From positions 28,411-92,410 of the forward strand of contig JAMOPI010000024.1 of the NCBI GenBank assembly GCA_027064585.1: a DNA stretch of 64,000 nucleotides, written 5' to 3'. A program made the position numbers and the translations under genes. This DNA is from Candidatus Desulfofervidaceae bacterium. Lineage in GTDB: Bacteria > Desulfobacterota > Desulfofervidia > Desulfofervidales > Desulfofervidaceae. Positions 1-9,418 of this stretch are shown here, piece by piece. Under the pieces are notes generated by a model that was not told where the DNA came from, ran no database searches, and saw only the letters and a program-made list of their open reading frames with translations. The stretch's first letter is position 1. Each line of letters begins with the position of its first letter.

Positions 1-851
1 TTAGCATCGGCAGTGATAAAAGGCAAATTAATCTCGGTCTCTAAGGTACTAGAAAGTTCGCATTTAGCCTTTTCCGCCGCTTCATAGAGCCGCTGTAGGG
101 CCTGCCTATCCTGCCTTAAATCAATACCGTGTTCTTTCTTAAACTCATCGGCCAGCCAGTCTACAATACGCTTGTCAAAGTCATCACCACCTAGGTGGGT
201 ATCACCAGATGTAGATAGCACTTCACATACACCTTCCCCTACCTCTAAAATGGAAACGTCAAATGTTCCTCCTCCCAAGTCAAAGACCAAAACCTTCTCG
301 TTTTTAGCCCTATCCACACCATAGGCTAGGGCCGCGGCCGTTGGTTCGTTGATAATGCGCAAGACATTAAGACCAGCAATGGTGCCTGCGTCTTTGGTTG
401 CCTGCCGTTGGGCGTCATTGAAATAGGCTGGAACAGTAATCACCACATCTTTCACCTTCTCGCCTAGATAAGCAGAAGCATCCTCCACTAACTTCCGTAA
501 AACCATCGCCGAGATTTCTTCTGGGGCATAAAGCTTACCATCTATTTCAAAACGTACCGTATCATTTGGCCCCCGCACAACCTTATAGGAAACCATCTTA
601 CTCTCTTCATCTACCTCACCCCAACGTCTGCCGATGAACCGTTTGGCTGAATAAATGGTGCGTTCAGGGTTCAAAATGGCCTGGCGTTTGGCCACCTGTC
701 CTACTAAACGCTTACCATCCTTGGTAAAGGCCACCACAGAAGGTGTTAAACGAGCACCTTCAGCGTTGTGGATTATTTTAGGTTTCCCTCCTTCTATCAC
801 GGCAATAACGGAGTTCGTAGTCCCAAGATCAATTCCCACTGCCTTTGCCAT
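1..851 (-). CDS. dnaK: Chaperone DnaK (Hsp70), 5' part only
   Basis: Reading the minus strand from the ATG at 851 gives [20 protein letters not shown], the Hsp70 phosphate-1 motif, and further in the phosphate-2 motif [18 protein letters not shown]. The frame stays open to the left edge, so about 283 residues of the ATPase domain are present and the substrate-binding half lies outside the window. A strong ribosome site (AGGAGG, about 859-864) precedes the ATG. DnaK is the cytosolic ATP-driven chaperone that works with DnaJ and GrpE. A DnaJ gene occurs at 46480-47619 but not next to this gene. No CIRCE inverted repeat was seen upstream. Confidence 0.97.
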   Translation of the reverse strand, partial: MAKAVGIDLGTTNSVIAVIEGGKPKIIHNAEGARLTPSVVAFTKDGKRLVGQVAKRQAILNPERTIYSAKRFIGRRWGEVDEESKMVSYKVVRGPNDTVRFEIDGKLYAPEEISAMVLRKLVEDASAYLGEKVKDVVITVPAYFNDAQRQATKDAGTIAGLNVLRIINEPTAAALAYGVDRAKNEKVLVFDLGGGTFDVSILEVGEGVCEVLSTSGDTHLGGDDFDKRIVDWLADEFKKEHGIDLRQDRQALQRLYEAAEKAKCELSSTLETEINLPFITADA

Positions 852-889
852 TGTTTATCCTCCTTTTTCAAAATTTAACCTCAGGCAAA

Positions 890-918
890 AACATAAGCAC
901 GCTATAAAGATTTGGCAA
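890..918 (-). promoter_or_regulatory. Putative sigma-70 type promoter of dnaK
   Basis: On the minus strand, TTGCCA (913-918) is followed after 17 bp by TATGTT (890-895), about 40 bp before the dnaK start. The match is 5/6 and 4/6 to the consensus. A sigma-32 type promoter was looked for and no convincing one was seen. Confidence 0.4.
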
Positions 919-930
919 GAGGGTCAATAA

Positions 931-1243
931 CCCAAAATTCGCGATTGATTTATAGTATCCCCAAACACTGATGAGTTTCCCTTCCTCCTTACTTAAAGTA
1001 AATTATACGCCAAGGCCTCGTTAGGTGGTCAAGGGTCTCCGCTCGCTACCCTTGCTCCGACCTGCCCTTTGGGCAGGCAGCGCCCTGCGGGCTTGCCCTT
1101 GACCGCTAAGCGAGCGGAGGCGCTATAATTGGGTTTGAGGAAAAGATATATGTTTTCTCACCTTTTAGGTGAAAAATGTTTTTTAAAAAAATGTTTTACG
1201 GCATACTTCTGGAGTTTCTTGAAGGGCAATCGCGGATTTTAGG
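931..1243 (+). mobile_element. TIR-bounded non-coding element, copy A (313 bp)
   Basis: The left end CCCAAAATTCGCGATTG (931-947) is an inverted match to the right end CAATCGCGGATTTTAGG (1227-1243). Inside lie GGTCAAGGG and CCCTTGACC arms around a CCTGCCC-TTT-GGGCAGG hairpin, then TTGACC (1099-1104), 19 bp and TATAAT (1124-1129), then a small CACCTTTTAGGTG hairpin. The same order recurs in five other places in the window. No credible protein is encoded. The right end stops 13 bp before the parS-like site, so the promoter-like sequence points into parA. No clear target-site duplication is visible. This copy has the left hairpin module plus the right flank of the second module. Confidence 0.85.
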
Positions 1244-1256
1244 ATAATTATAAAAT

Positions 1257-1272
1257 TGTTCCACATGAAACA
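1257..1272 (+). promoter_or_regulatory. parS: parS-like centromere site
   Basis: TGTTCCACATGAAACA matches the widely conserved ParB-binding parS 16-mer TGTTTCACGTGAAACA at 14 of 16 positions. It lies about 40 bp before parA. ParB loads on such sites as a CTP-dependent clamp and spreads; ParA then moves the locus. The placement beside parAB supports the call. The two mismatches break the perfect palindrome. Confidence 0.8.
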
Positions 1273-1313
1273 TTGAATTGCCTAAACCGGGTTAATATGG
1301 TATTTGTTTGAAC

Positions 1314-2072
1314 ATGGGAAAGATGGTGGCCATTGCCAATCAAAAAGGAGGAGTGGGGAAGACGACAACAGCAATTAATCTAGGTGCAGCTCTGGCTTTG
1401 GCAGGTAAACGGATATTGTTAGTAGACTGTGATCCCCAAGGCAATGCAAGTAGCGGTTTGGGCATCTCTGGCAATCCTACCTTTTATGACGTCCTCACCC
1501 AGGACATTCTGCCAAAAGAAGCAATAAAGACTACAGTTGTAAAAGGACTTTTCTGTCTGCCCTCTGCCCCTGATTTTGCAGGTATAGAAGTAGAATTTCT
1601 CTCTTTACCCCGCCGAGAGTACAAACTACATGAATGTCTTTCTGATTTGCGCTCAGATTATGATTTTATCTTTTTGGACTGCCCTCCCTCTTTAGGTCTG
1701 ATTACCATCAGTGCCCTTACGGCCGCTGATACAGTGCTTATTCCTATTCAGTGTGAATATTATGCCCTAGAGGGTCTGGCCCAGCTTTTAAAAACAATCA
1801 AGCTTGTCAAACAACGCACCAATCCAAGACTTAAGATAGAAGGCTTTGTCCTTACAATGTTTGATAAGAGAAATAGCCTTTCGTTTCAGATAGAAAAGGA
1901 AGTGCGAAAACATTTTAAAGATTATACCTTTGAAACTGTTATTCCACGCAATGTGCGTTTAAGTGAGGCCCCTAGTCATGGTTTGCCTATCTTTCTATAT
2001 GATGCCAAATGCAAAGGAGCACAGCATTACCAGGCATTGGCCATAGAATTTTTAAAACGTAACCGAGGTTAG
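1314..2072 (+). CDS. parA: Chromosome-partitioning ATPase ParA/Soj
   Basis: This is a 252-residue P-loop ATPase of the ParA/Soj class that drives chromosome-origin segregation with ParB. The deviant Walker A motif KGGVGKT is at residues 11-17, with the signature lysine, followed by DCDPQGNAS and the Walker B stretch FIFLDCPPSLG. The ATG at 1314 gives the usual N-terminus MGKMVAIANQKGG; an in-frame TTG at 1308 would only add two residues and neither has a strong ribosome site. The stop is 2 bp before parB, so the two are one transcript, and a parS-like site lies just upstream. Confidence 0.95.
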   Translation: MGKMVAIANQKGGVGKTTTAINLGAALALAGKRILLVDCDPQGNASSGLGISGNPTFYDVLTQDILPKEAIKTTVVKGLFCLPSAPDFAGIEVEFLSLPRREYKLHECLSDLRSDYDFIFLDCPPSLGLITISALTAADTVLIPIQCEYYALEGLAQLLKTIKLVKQRTNPRLKIEGFVLTMFDKRNSLSFQIEKEVRKHFKDYTFETVIPRNVRLSEAPSHGLPIFLYDAKCKGAQHYQALAIEFLKRNRG

Positions 2073-2074
2073 GC

Positions 2075-2902
2075 ATGGGAAAAAAATTAGGACTAGGTAA
2101 GGGATTGGATGCCCTTTTTTCAGAGGAGCCTGAGACAGAGTATTTTATGTGTCCCTTAAAAAGGATACGCCCCAATCGGTATCAACCCCGCCTCCAGGTT
2201 GATCCAGAGGACAACAGTTTTAAAGAACTGCTGGCCTCGGTTAAGGAAAAAGGCATCTTACAGCCCTTGATCGTTACCCCGACCGAAGATGGCTATGAAC
2301 TGATCGCCGGGGAAAGACGGCTTGAAGCCGCTAGGCAGGCTGGCCTTAAGGAAGTACCAGTCATTGTACGGCGGGATATTACTGAGGTTGAGCGTTTAGA
2401 GATGGCCCTCATTGAAAACCTGCAGAGGCAGGATCTTACCCCGCTAGAGGAGGCAGAGGCCTATTATCGGCTCATGACTGAGTTTCACCTTACCCAAGAA
2501 GAGATCGCCAAACGAGTAGGTAAAGACCGGGCGACTGTGGCAAATATCCTCCGCCTCAGGCAATTGCCCAGTATAATAAAAGAAGACTTAAACCAAGGCC
2601 GTCTCACCATGGGACATGCCCGCGCCCTTTTAAACCTGCCTTTAGAACAGCAATTGGCCTTAAGAAATGAAATTATTAAAAAAAGATTATCTGTGCGGGA
2701 AGTAGAAAGACGCTCGCAGCAGTTAAAGAAAACGGCTAAACCTAAAAAAGAAGAACCGATTTATTTAGACCTAGAAGAAAGGCTAACAGAGGCTTTGGAA
2801 ACAAAGGTAAAGATTAGTCCAAAAAAACGGGGCGGCGTGATTCAAATTAACTTCTATTCAGAAGAAGATCTGAAACGTATTGTAGAGAAAATTGCGGGAT
2901 AG
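2075..2902 (+). CDS. parB: Chromosome-partitioning protein ParB/Spo0J
   Basis: This 275-residue protein has the ParB order of domains. The N-terminal CTP-binding domain carries RPNRYQPR (32-39) and GERR (79-82). The helix-turn-helix part reads TQEEIAKRVGKDRATVANIL, and a C-terminal dimerisation region ends the protein. The N-terminus KKLGLGKGLDALF is the short conserved tail that in relatives stimulates the ParA ATPase. The partner ParA is 2 bp upstream and the candidate binding site is at 1257-1272. Confidence 0.96.
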   Translation: MGKKLGLGKGLDALFSEEPETEYFMCPLKRIRPNRYQPRLQVDPEDNSFKELLASVKEKGILQPLIVTPTEDGYELIAGERRLEAARQAGLKEVPVIVRRDITEVERLEMALIENLQRQDLTPLEEAEAYYRLMTEFHLTQEEIAKRVGKDRATVANILRLRQLPSIIKEDLNQGRLTMGHARALLNLPLEQQLALRNEIIKKRLSVREVERRSQQLKKTAKPKKEEPIYLDLEERLTEALETKVKISPKKRGGVIQINFYSEEDLKRIVEKIAG

Positions 2903-2905
2903 AAG

Positions 2906-3421
2906 ATGCAGTTAATCATTGACGGCTATAACCTTATCCGCCAATCGCCGGTCTTTCGGGCGGCCGAGGCTGAAAGTTTGGAGGCCGGTCGTGAGGCTCT
3001 TCTGGAGTATCTAGAAGTCTACCGGCGACTAAAGCATCACAAGATTACGGTGGTCTTTGACGGTGAAAAGTCCTTTCACCTTTCGTTGCAAAAGAAGAAG
3101 GTAAAGGGAATTACGGTCATTTATTCTGGCCTAGGCGAAAAGGCAGATGATGTGATTAAACGCTTGATACAAAGGGATCATAATGTAGTTGTAATTACCT
3201 CGGATAGAGAAATCATAGACTTTGCCGAAAGACACCGGGCTACCGCTATCTTAGCCCAAGAGTTTTTACCTAAACTAGAGATGGCTTATTATATGGAAGT
3301 TAAGGGAATAGGAGAGGATGAGGAGGAAGGACTACATCCAATTAGCCCGGTCAAAAAAGGGCCATCACGGCGTCCACCCAAGCGTAAAAAGAAAAAACAA
3401 AGGGTGTTAAGAAAGCTATGA
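2906..3421 (+). CDS. YacP-like NYN-domain ribonuclease
   Basis: This 171-residue protein begins [11 protein letters not shown], the first aspartate motif of the NYN (PIN-like) fold. The other acidic patches appear as VVFDGEK, KADDVIK and ITSDREI. The family includes Bacillus YacP/Rae1, a ribosome-associated endoribonuclease, so an RNA-cleaving role is likely but not proven. The C-terminal 30 residues are very rich in lysine, arginine and proline, which could help RNA or ribosome binding. It starts 4 bp after parB and overlaps glgB by 4 bp. Confidence 0.8.
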   Translation: MQLIIDGYNLIRQSPVFRAAEAESLEAGREALLEYLEVYRRLKHHKITVVFDGEKSFHLSLQKKKVKGITVIYSGLGEKADDVIKRLIQRDHNVVVITSDREIIDFAERHRATAILAQEFLPKLEMAYYMEVKGIGEDEEEGLHPISPVKKGPSRRPPKRKKKKQRVLRKL

Positions 3422-5601
3422 GGGTAAATTTAGCCTTTGGTCTTACTACTGAAGATATAGAAAGGCTGGTAAAGGGAGAACATCACGACCCGCATTATGT
3501 CCTCGGTAGACATCCAGCAAATGGAGGGGCAATCATCAGGGCCTTTCATCCAGAGGCAATAAAGGCCGAACTGGTTGTTGGAGAAGAAATCTATTTAATG
3601 GAAAAAATCCATCCCAAGGGACTATTTGCCATCTTTATAGAAAAAACATGGCCTTTCGACTATAAACATCGTTTCTATTTTTCTGATGGTAGCATCTGGG
3701 AAAGAAGGGATCCCTATCGTTTCCTGCCTACTTTAGGAGAAATGGATACTTATCTTTATGGTGAAGGCAAACACTGGGAAATCTATAAAAAACTTGGAGC
3801 TCATCCGTGCGTACATGAGGGAATAAAAGGAGTGTCCTTTGCCGTTTGGGCACCAAATGCGCTGCGTGTCAGTGTCATCGGTGAGTTTAATAGGTGGGAT
3901 GGTCGTATCTATCCGATGCGGGTTTTGGGTCCAAGTGGCATCTGGGAAATCTTTATCCCTGATTTAAAAGAAGGACTTCTTTATAAGTATGAAATCAAGA
4001 CCAAAGAAGGACATTTACGTATCAAGACTGATCCCTTTGCCTTTTTTATGGAGGTACGACCTAAAACGGCCTCCATCATCTGGGATTTAGGCAAGTATGA
4101 ATGGCATGACGCCGCTTGGATGGAAGAAAGGAAAAAAAAGGATTGGTATAAAGAGCCATTAAATATCTATGAAGTCCATCTAGGCTCATGGCGCCGGGGC
4201 GAAGACAATCGTTTTTTAACCTACCGGGAACTGGCCGAAGCATTGCCAACTTATGCAAAAAAACTTGGCTTTACCCACATTGAACTCTTGCCGATTATGG
4301 AACATCCCCATGATGCTTCCTGGGGTTATCAAGTAAGTGGCTATTATGCCCCTACCAGCCGCTATGGCACCCCAGATGACTTTCGCTATTTTGTGGACAA
4401 GTGCCACCAGGCAGGTCTTGGTGTCATCTTAGATTGGGTACCAGGACATTTTCCAAAAGACGATTACAGCCTGCGTCTGTTTGACGGCACGGCCCTTTAT
4501 GAACATGCCGATCCTAGATTGGGAGAACACCCAGATTGGGGCACACTTATCTTTAACTTTGGTCGTAATGAAGTAAAAAACTTCTTGATCGCCAATGCCC
4601 TCTTTTGGCTAAAGGAATATCACATTGACGGCCTGCGGGTAGATGCCGTGGCCTCTATGCTTTATCTGGACTATAGTAGAAAACCAGGGGAGTGGATTCC
4701 TAATAAATATGGCGGAAACGAAAATCTAGAGGCCATTGCCTTTTTGCAGGAATTAAATCAGCAGATTTACGCTCAGTGTCCAGGTTGCTTTACCGTAGCC
4801 GAGGAATCAACGGCCTGGCCAGGGGTATCACGGCCGGTTTATCTAGGTGGACTGGGCTTTGGGTTTAAATGGAATATGGGCTGGATGCATGACACCCTTA
4901 GCTATTTCTCCAAAGACCCTATTTACCGCAAGTGGCATCATAACCAGATGACCTTTTCCCTACTTTATGCCTACTCTGAAAATTTCATTCTGCCCTTTTC
5001 CCATGACGAGGTTGTGCATGGAAAAGGCAGCCTTTATCAAAAGATGCCTGGGGATAAGTGGCAAAAACTGGCCAATCTGCGCGCCCTTTTCACCTATATG
5101 TACACGCATCCTGGGAAAAAACTGCTCTTTATGGGCAGTGAACTGGCCCAAGAAAGGGAGTGGGATTACAATAGCAGTCTGGATTGGCACCTCTTAACTG
5201 ATCCTGACCGCAAGGCATTTAACCGTTTTTTAAAGGATCTGTGCCAGCTTTATTTGAAAAATCCGCCTTTGTGGCAGGAAGATCATATCCCGCATGGATT
5301 CCAGTGGATAGACTGCCACGACAGCAATCATTCGGTGTTTTCCTATATCAGAAAGGCAGGGAATGATTATCTTATCTGTGTCTTAAACCTAACGCCTGTG
5401 CCCCGTTTTCATTATCGGATTGGTGTACCAGAAAGAAGGGTGTATACAGAGATTTTTAACAGCGACTCGGCTTATTATGGCGGAAGCAACTTAGGTAATT
5501 GGGGAAAAGTAAAAAGTGAGGACATCCCAGCCCATGGTTTTTCTTACTCTTTAAGTTTGACTTTGTCACCTTTGGCAGGATTGATATTTAAACCAAGTTA
5601 A
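3418..5601 (+). CDS. glgB: 1,4-alpha-glucan branching enzyme GlgB
   Basis: A 727-residue GH13 enzyme that makes alpha-1,6 branches in glycogen. An N-terminal CBM48 part ([20 protein letters not shown]) is followed by the barrel. The nucleophile Asp409 is in [11 protein letters not shown] and the acid/base Glu462 is in TVAEES, the equivalents of Asp405 and Glu458 of the E. coli enzyme. The third acidic residue is in [12 protein letters not shown]. The length is normal for the family. The start overlaps the NYN gene by 4 bp, suggesting translational coupling. No other glycogen gene is in the window. Confidence 0.97.
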   Translation: MRVNLAFGLTTEDIERLVKGEHHDPHYVLGRHPANGGAIIRAFHPEAIKAELVVGEEIYLMEKIHPKGLFAIFIEKTWPFDYKHRFYFSDGSIWERRDPYRFLPTLGEMDTYLYGEGKHWEIYKKLGAHPCVHEGIKGVSFAVWAPNALRVSVIGEFNRWDGRIYPMRVLGPSGIWEIFIPDLKEGLLYKYEIKTKEGHLRIKTDPFAFFMEVRPKTASIIWDLGKYEWHDAAWMEERKKKDWYKEPLNIYEVHLGSWRRGEDNRFLTYRELAEALPTYAKKLGFTHIELLPIMEHPHDASWGYQVSGYYAPTSRYGTPDDFRYFVDKCHQAGLGVILDWVPGHFPKDDYSLRLFDGTALYEHADPRLGEHPDWGTLIFNFGRNEVKNFLIANALFWLKEYHIDGLRVDAVASMLYLDYSRKPGEWIPNKYGGNENLEAIAFLQELNQQIYAQCPGCFTVAEESTAWPGVSRPVYLGGLGFGFKWNMGWMHDTLSYFSKDPIYRKWHHNQMTFSLLYAYSENFILPFSHDEVVHGKGSLYQKMPGDKWQKLANLRALFTYMYTHPGKKLLFMGSELAQEREWDYNSSLDWHLLTDPDRKAFNRFLKDLCQLYLKNPPLWQEDHIPHGFQWIDCHDSNHSVFSYIRKAGNDYLICVLNLTPVPRFHYRIGVPERRVYTEIFNSDSAYYGGSNLGNWGKVKSEDIPAHGFSYSLSLTLSPLAGLIFKPS

Positions 5602-6482
5602 AGCCTTTTATAATCAATATGCTCCTTAAACCGACGGTGCCACCACCACCACTGTTCAGGATAAAGGGTGGCATATTTTTCAATAATTTGAGTAAGAAGG
5701 GTTAATCTCCGCCAAATGTCCCTTTCGTTATCTGTAGCCTTTATCTTCACTTCAGGCTCACATATCACCTTATGTCTTAAGCCTGGTTTACAGAAGGCAA
5801 AGACTGGAATAATAGCTGCCCCTGTCTTTTGGGCCAAAACAGCAGGGCTACGAGGAACAGGCACAGGATATCCAAAAAAATCAATCATCGCCTTGTGCTG
5901 AGGCGCATTCTGGTCAAGTTGGACAAAGACAACACCACCTTTTCTTAGGTGTTTGACACAAGCAAAGGCGGCCTTTTTATTCTCACGGGCATGGACAAAC
6001 CTAATGCCAAATCTTTGTTCAAACAGTTGAATCACCTTTCTGCCTATACCCTTTTGAGGCACCTTAGCCACTACGGCCATCTTATACCCTTTAAGAGCAA
6101 ATAGGGTAACCATCAAAGGGAAATTGCCCATATGAGCACTAACCATTACTACCCCCTTGCCTCTTAAATAAGCAGCCTTTAGGTGTTCCTCTCCCTCAAT
6201 CTCCCAGCGAGGTAGCCAGACAGATGGAGATAAAAATGCCACCTTGCCCAGTTCTAACACATTTCGGCTGAAGCAAAAAAGGTTGTATTTAAGAATCCTA
6301 TCCTTTTTTATCCTGGACAGCTTGTTTCTAAAGGCCAAGTCCAAATTGGCCATAGCGATTTTGCGGCGCTGCGTCAAAAAAGGATAAACAAGGGCACTTA
6401 TCGCTTTAGCCAAGGGTTCTAAGCCATCAAAAGGGAGACAATCAAAGAAGCAACGCAATAAAGAAGGTAGTTTTTCTTCCAT
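5598..6482 (-). CDS. LpxL/HtrB-family acyltransferase with altered HX4(D/E) motif
   Basis: A 294-residue member of the lipid A late acyltransferase family (LPLAT). It would transfer an acyl chain onto a lipid A or related lipid precursor at the inner membrane. Family marks seen are [13 protein letters not shown], the FVQLDQNAP stretch near residue 190, and a Trp-rich C-terminus [10 protein letters not shown]. The catalytic motif is normally His-X4-Glu/Asp (for example HFGNWE), but here the sixth position is proline (HMGNFP). The enzyme may use another acid, may have a different acceptor, or may be inactive. It is the last gene of a tight minus-strand operon with trmI and the CBS gene. Confidence 0.8.
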   Translation of the reverse strand: MEEKLPSLLRCFFDCLPFDGLEPLAKAISALVYPFLTQRRKIAMANLDLAFRNKLSRIKKDRILKYNLFCFSRNVLELGKVAFLSPSVWLPRWEIEGEEHLKAAYLRGKGVVMVSAHMGNFPLMVTLFALKGYKMAVVAKVPQKGIGRKVIQLFEQRFGIRFVHARENKKAAFACVKHLRKGGVVFVQLDQNAPQHKAMIDFFGYPVPVPRSPAVLAQKTGAAIIPVFAFCKPGLRHKVICEPEVKIKATDNERDIWRRLTLLTQIIEKYATLYPEQWWWWHRRFKEHIDYKRL

Positions 6483-6485
6483 GTC

Positions 6486-7253
6486 CTACTTTCCCAATAC
6501 CTTACGGGCAAAAATGAGATATCCTGTATGGGCAACCATGCGATCAAATGGACGTAACCTTTCGGCCACGGGTTTATACCGGCGTAAAAGTATCTCTAAT
6601 ACATCTATATCAGTAAACGGCACTTCTTCAAATCCTCTTAACACCTCGCTAACCTGATTGGTGGTGGGAACAAGAATCCCTAACACACAGCCACCTCTTA
6701 ATGCCTCCCACGCCTGTTTAAGATAACACCAAGGCTCTCGCACATCCAAAAACACAGCATCCACATCTCGTTCATCAAAACCTGCCCCTATGTCCCGCAG
6801 TTTCAGTTCTACCCACGGCTTAAGTCCAGCCCAACTTAGGTTCTCCAAACATAGTTTAGCAAAGCGCTCTTCCCGCTCATAGGTAAATACCTTTCCGTTT
6901 GGCCTCACCCACCAAGCTAGGGTCATGGTAAGGGCTCCACTGCCGGCCCCACATTCTACTACCCGGCTGCCAGGCCCAATACCTAAACGCATCAAAATAT
7001 AACCCAATTCCTTCGGATAGATAATCTGGGTGCGGCGTTTAAGACGGTGGATAAAATCATAAAGGGTCGGTTTAAGTGTAAGAAAAGGTACCCCTTTATG
7101 GGTAAAAACGGCCTCACCCGGCTTTGTCTCTTGCAATTTGCTTAAATCAATCTCCCCGTGGTGGGTGCTAAAGCGCTTATCCTCAACTTTGACTAAAAGA
7201 CGCTTTCCTTCAGGGGAAACAAGAAGAACAAATTCGTTTGGTTGCCAATGCAT
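6486..7253 (-). CDS. trmI: tRNA (adenine-58-N1)-methyltransferase TrmI
   Basis: A 255-residue class I SAM methyltransferase of the TrmI/Trm61 type. The N-terminal beta-barrel part is residues 1-70. It is followed by IYPKELGYILMRL, the SAM-binding loop VVECGAGSGAL (Glu100, Gly102-Gly106) and the acidic end of a strand AVFLDVREPWCYL (Asp170). The enzyme makes m1A58 in the T-loop of tRNA. Bacterial TrmI is common in thermophiles, where it helps tRNA stability, and this agrees with the TtuA gene at 37626. Confidence 0.9.
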   Translation of the reverse strand: MHWQPNEFVLLVSPEGKRLLVKVEDKRFSTHHGEIDLSKLQETKPGEAVFTHKGVPFLTLKPTLYDFIHRLKRRTQIIYPKELGYILMRLGIGPGSRVVECGAGSGALTMTLAWWVRPNGKVFTYEREERFAKLCLENLSWAGLKPWVELKLRDIGAGFDERDVDAVFLDVREPWCYLKQAWEALRGGCVLGILVPTTNQVSEVLRGFEEVPFTDIDVLEILLRRYKPVAERLRPFDRMVAHTGYLIFARKVLGK

Positions 7254-7258
7254 GATTT

Positions 7259-7858
7259 TTAAGGAAAATTAGCAACGACCTTATAACCCTGACTAATAAG
7301 CTCTTCTACAATTGGCTCTAAATCACACCTTTCTAGGCGAAATGAATAAATTGTTTCCTTCTCATCAGGGAGTATGCCCAAACTTACAATTCGTCCCTTA
7401 TGCCGATGGATGATGTTATAAACTTCTTTAAAGGCCACAGGATCATCCCTAATCACCACATCTAGACGCGAACCAGCCGTAAGGATACCCATAATTTCAA
7501 CAAAGGCCCTTAAGATGTCTGTACTTGTTAAAATACCTACAAGTTTACCGTCATCTACGACAGGCAATCCGCCAATCTTATAGGTATAAATCAAGGTAGC
7601 CGCGGTCTCTATATCTGTATCTGGGGTAACCGTTATTGGATCAGTAATCATCACATCTTTGACCTTAATTTCTTCTAATATGGCCGGAATAAGCAACTGG
7701 CGCAGGTCTCCTTCTGTAACCAGCCCTAAAAATTGATCTCCCTCTACTACCGGCAGGTGACGGATAGAATACTTTTCCATTAGGCGAATAGCCTCTTTTA
7801 TATCCGCTTCCTTGTTAATCGTAATAACATCCTTGACCATCCACTTAGATACATGCAT
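7259..7858 (-). CDS. CBS-domain protein with ACT-like C-terminus
   Basis: The 199-residue protein has two CBS motifs. The first holds LPVVEGDQFLGLVTEGDLR near residues 37-55, and the second GGLPVVDDGKLVGILTSTDI near residues 95-115. A C-terminal 60 residues of ACT-like character ends the protein. CBS pairs bind adenosine nucleotides and act as energy-state sensors. Lone CBS-ACT proteins of this kind have no agreed function. It is first of three tightly spaced genes (5 bp to trmI). Confidence 0.8.
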   Translation of the reverse strand: MHVSKWMVKDVITINKEADIKEAIRLMEKYSIRHLPVVEGDQFLGLVTEGDLRQLLIPAILEEIKVKDVMITDPITVTPDTDIETAATLIYTYKIGGLPVVDDGKLVGILTSTDILRAFVEIMGILTAGSRLDVVIRDDPVAFKEVYNIIHRHKGRIVSLGILPDEKETIYSFRLERCDLEPIVEELISQGYKVVANFP

Positions 7859-7899
7859 ATTCTTTTTTTAAAGCAAAGAATGATAGTTGTCAATGAAGA

Positions 7900-8084
7900 C
7901 CCAAAATCCGCGATTGATTTATAATATTCCGCAAAAATTAATGTAAAATAAAGTCAATTTCCCTTCCTCATTACTTACAGAAATTATACGCCAAGGCCTT
8001 GTTAAGTGGTCAAGGCTGGCCGAAGCCCACCCGCAGGGCTTGGCATTGACCGCTAAGCAAGTGGAGGTGTTATAATTATGATTG
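7900..8084 (+). mobile_element. TIR element, copy B (right end lost)
   Basis: The left terminal repeat CCCAAAATCCGCGATTG (7900-7916) is perfect to the consensus. The body follows: GCCAAGGCCT, GGTCAAGGC and TTGGCATTGACC arms, TTGACC (8046-8051), 19 bp, TATAAT (8071-8076). Similarity to the other copies stops near 8084, and no right terminal repeat or CACCTTTTAGGTG hairpin follows. The remaining 90 bp up to 8174 holds nothing I recognise. This copy joins the left flank of module 1 to the hairpin of module 2. Confidence 0.8.
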
Positions 8085-8174
8085 CGTCTTGGAAGGGAAA
8101 AAGGTTTCCATAAATTAGATAGAATGATACATCTGGCAGTCAGATGAAATACCTCCAGAGCCAACAAAGCGAAA

Positions 8175-8690
8175 TCAATAATAAAACTTAATAAAATTAA
8201 CTACTTCTTTGGCAATTGTTTTATAACAAGTCCTAAGGCTGCCACCAGTTATTCCCCAATTTACCTGACCCTTTACATCCAATGCAGCTATTTTTTGATT
8301 ACTTTCCTTATCAAAGAATGTAATCCTTACAATAACAAAGCCTGCTCCAACTTGACCAATACCAAAGGTTAATCCTCGTTTAAGCCGACTCCCTGGTTTA
8401 TACTGCGTAACCACTCCCTTTATAACCAACACCCGCTCTTGGCAAGGAGTAGAATGACGCATTATGTAGGTGAAAAGTTGCTCTTTGGTCAACTGAGCAG
8501 CAATTTGATCGGGAATTGCTTGTAAGACCTCTTTAGGCACAATTAAGGATGTTTTTACTGAAAAATCAGGTATTTCTACACGGCTGTATCTACTAAACTT
8601 AACCTCTGTTGTCTTTAAAACGGCAATTTTTGTAGTTGCACAGGCAGCAAGAAGAAGCATGAGTAATAAAGAAAAAATGACTCTTTTCAT
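8175..8690 (-). CDS. Putative lipoprotein, DUF4410-like
   Basis: The ATG at 8690 gives MKRVIFSLLLMLLLAACATT, a clear lipoprotein signal with lipobox LAAC, and an AAAGGGG ribosome site precedes it. The frame is open 57 bp further upstream but that start would bury the signal peptide. The mature part of about 155 residues has an alternating beta pattern and a glycine-rich segment (LTFGIGQVGAGFVIV), as in DUF4410 proteins of unknown role. It is likely anchored in an outer or inner membrane face in the periplasm. Confidence 0.65.
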   Translation of the reverse strand: MKRVIFSLLLMLLLAACATTKIAVLKTTEVKFSRYSRVEIPDFSVKTSLIVPKEVLQAIPDQIAAQLTKEQLFTYIMRHSTPCQERVLVIKGVVTQYKPGSRLKRGLTFGIGQVGAGFVIVRITFFDKESNQKIAALDVKGQVNWGITGGSLRTCYKTIAKEVVNFIKFYY

Positions 8691-8791
8691 TTCTCGGCCC
8701 CTTTCGCTATTTGACGTAACCTTAATCAACAATATACTTGCCGTCAAGAAAAAATTTAAGTAAGATTATAAAACTAAAAGGAGGAGAGAAG

Positions 8792-9418
8792 ATGGCAGTT
8801 CTTTTGGGATTAATCGCAAGCTATCTTTTAGGTTCTATCCCGGTAGCCCTTTTAGTGGGAAAGTTTTATGGGGGAATAGATGTAAGAAAACTAGGTAGTG
8901 GCAATATTGGCGCGACCAATGTGGCCCGAACGGTAGGAAAAAAGGCAGGGCTTATTACCCTTATTGGCGATATGTTAAAAGGGGCACTGCCTGTGGCATT
9001 TTTTATACTTTTTGTAGGCACAGATACCCTTACGCATCAATTGCTTGTTTGTTTGGCCGGCCTAGCTGCCTTTTTAGGTCATCTTTTCTCCATTTATTTA
9101 AAGTTTAAAGGAGGTAAGGGCGTAGCCACGGCCACAGGGGTGTTTTTGGTGCTTTGTCCGCTGGCCATATTAGGTGATTTTTTGGTATTTTTATGCGTAG
9201 CCTGGCGTTGGCGCTATGTCTCCCTAGCTTCTATCACGGCAGCCGCCTTTTTGCCTACCTGGGTGGGATTAGTGACGAACAAAAAGCTTTATATAGTTCT
9301 AGCCGTTGTCATTGGTATATTGATTATTTATCGGCACAAAGATAATATTCACCGTCTGCTGCAAGGAAAAGAACCCAACTTTTCTTTTACTCCACCTGCA
9401 AACTCCGCAGGCGGTTAA
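8792..9418 (+). CDS. plsY: Acyl-phosphate:glycerol-3-phosphate acyltransferase PlsY
   Basis: A 208-residue membrane enzyme that makes lysophosphatidate from acyl-phosphate and glycerol-3-phosphate. It has the three PlsY motifs: SGNIGATNVARTVGKKAG near residue 38, HLFSIYLKFKGGKGVATATG near residue 105, and IIYRHKDNIHRLLQG near the C-terminus. About five membrane segments alternate with them. The ATG at 8792 has GGAGGAG 6 bp upstream; the frame is open 54 bp further but lacks such a site. The 3' end overlaps the convergent ATPase gene by 32 bp. Confidence 0.96.
   Translation: MAVLLGLIASYLLGSIPVALLVGKFYGGIDVRKLGSGNIGATNVARTVGKKAGLITLIGDMLKGALPVAFFILFVGTDTLTHQLLVCLAGLAAFLGHLFSIYLKFKGGKGVATATGVFLVLCPLAILGDFLVFLCVAWRWRYVSLASITAAAFLPTWVGLVTNKKLYIVLAVVIGILIIYRHKDNIHRLLQGKEPNFSFTPPANSAGG

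Noticed and set aside
655..930. Plus-strand frame opposite dnaK
   Set aside because: It is the antisense shadow of the dnaK 5' end, whose Hsp70 motifs are unmistakable on the minus strand.
852..930. CIRCE or sigma-32 control site upstream of dnaK
   Set aside because: No TTAGCACTC-N9-GAGTGCTAA and no good heat-shock promoter were found; only a sigma-70-like pair is visible.
7919..8167. 82-residue minus-strand frame over element copy B
   Set aside because: It reads through the terminal repeat and hairpin arms, with no ribosome site and no match to the frames of the other copies.
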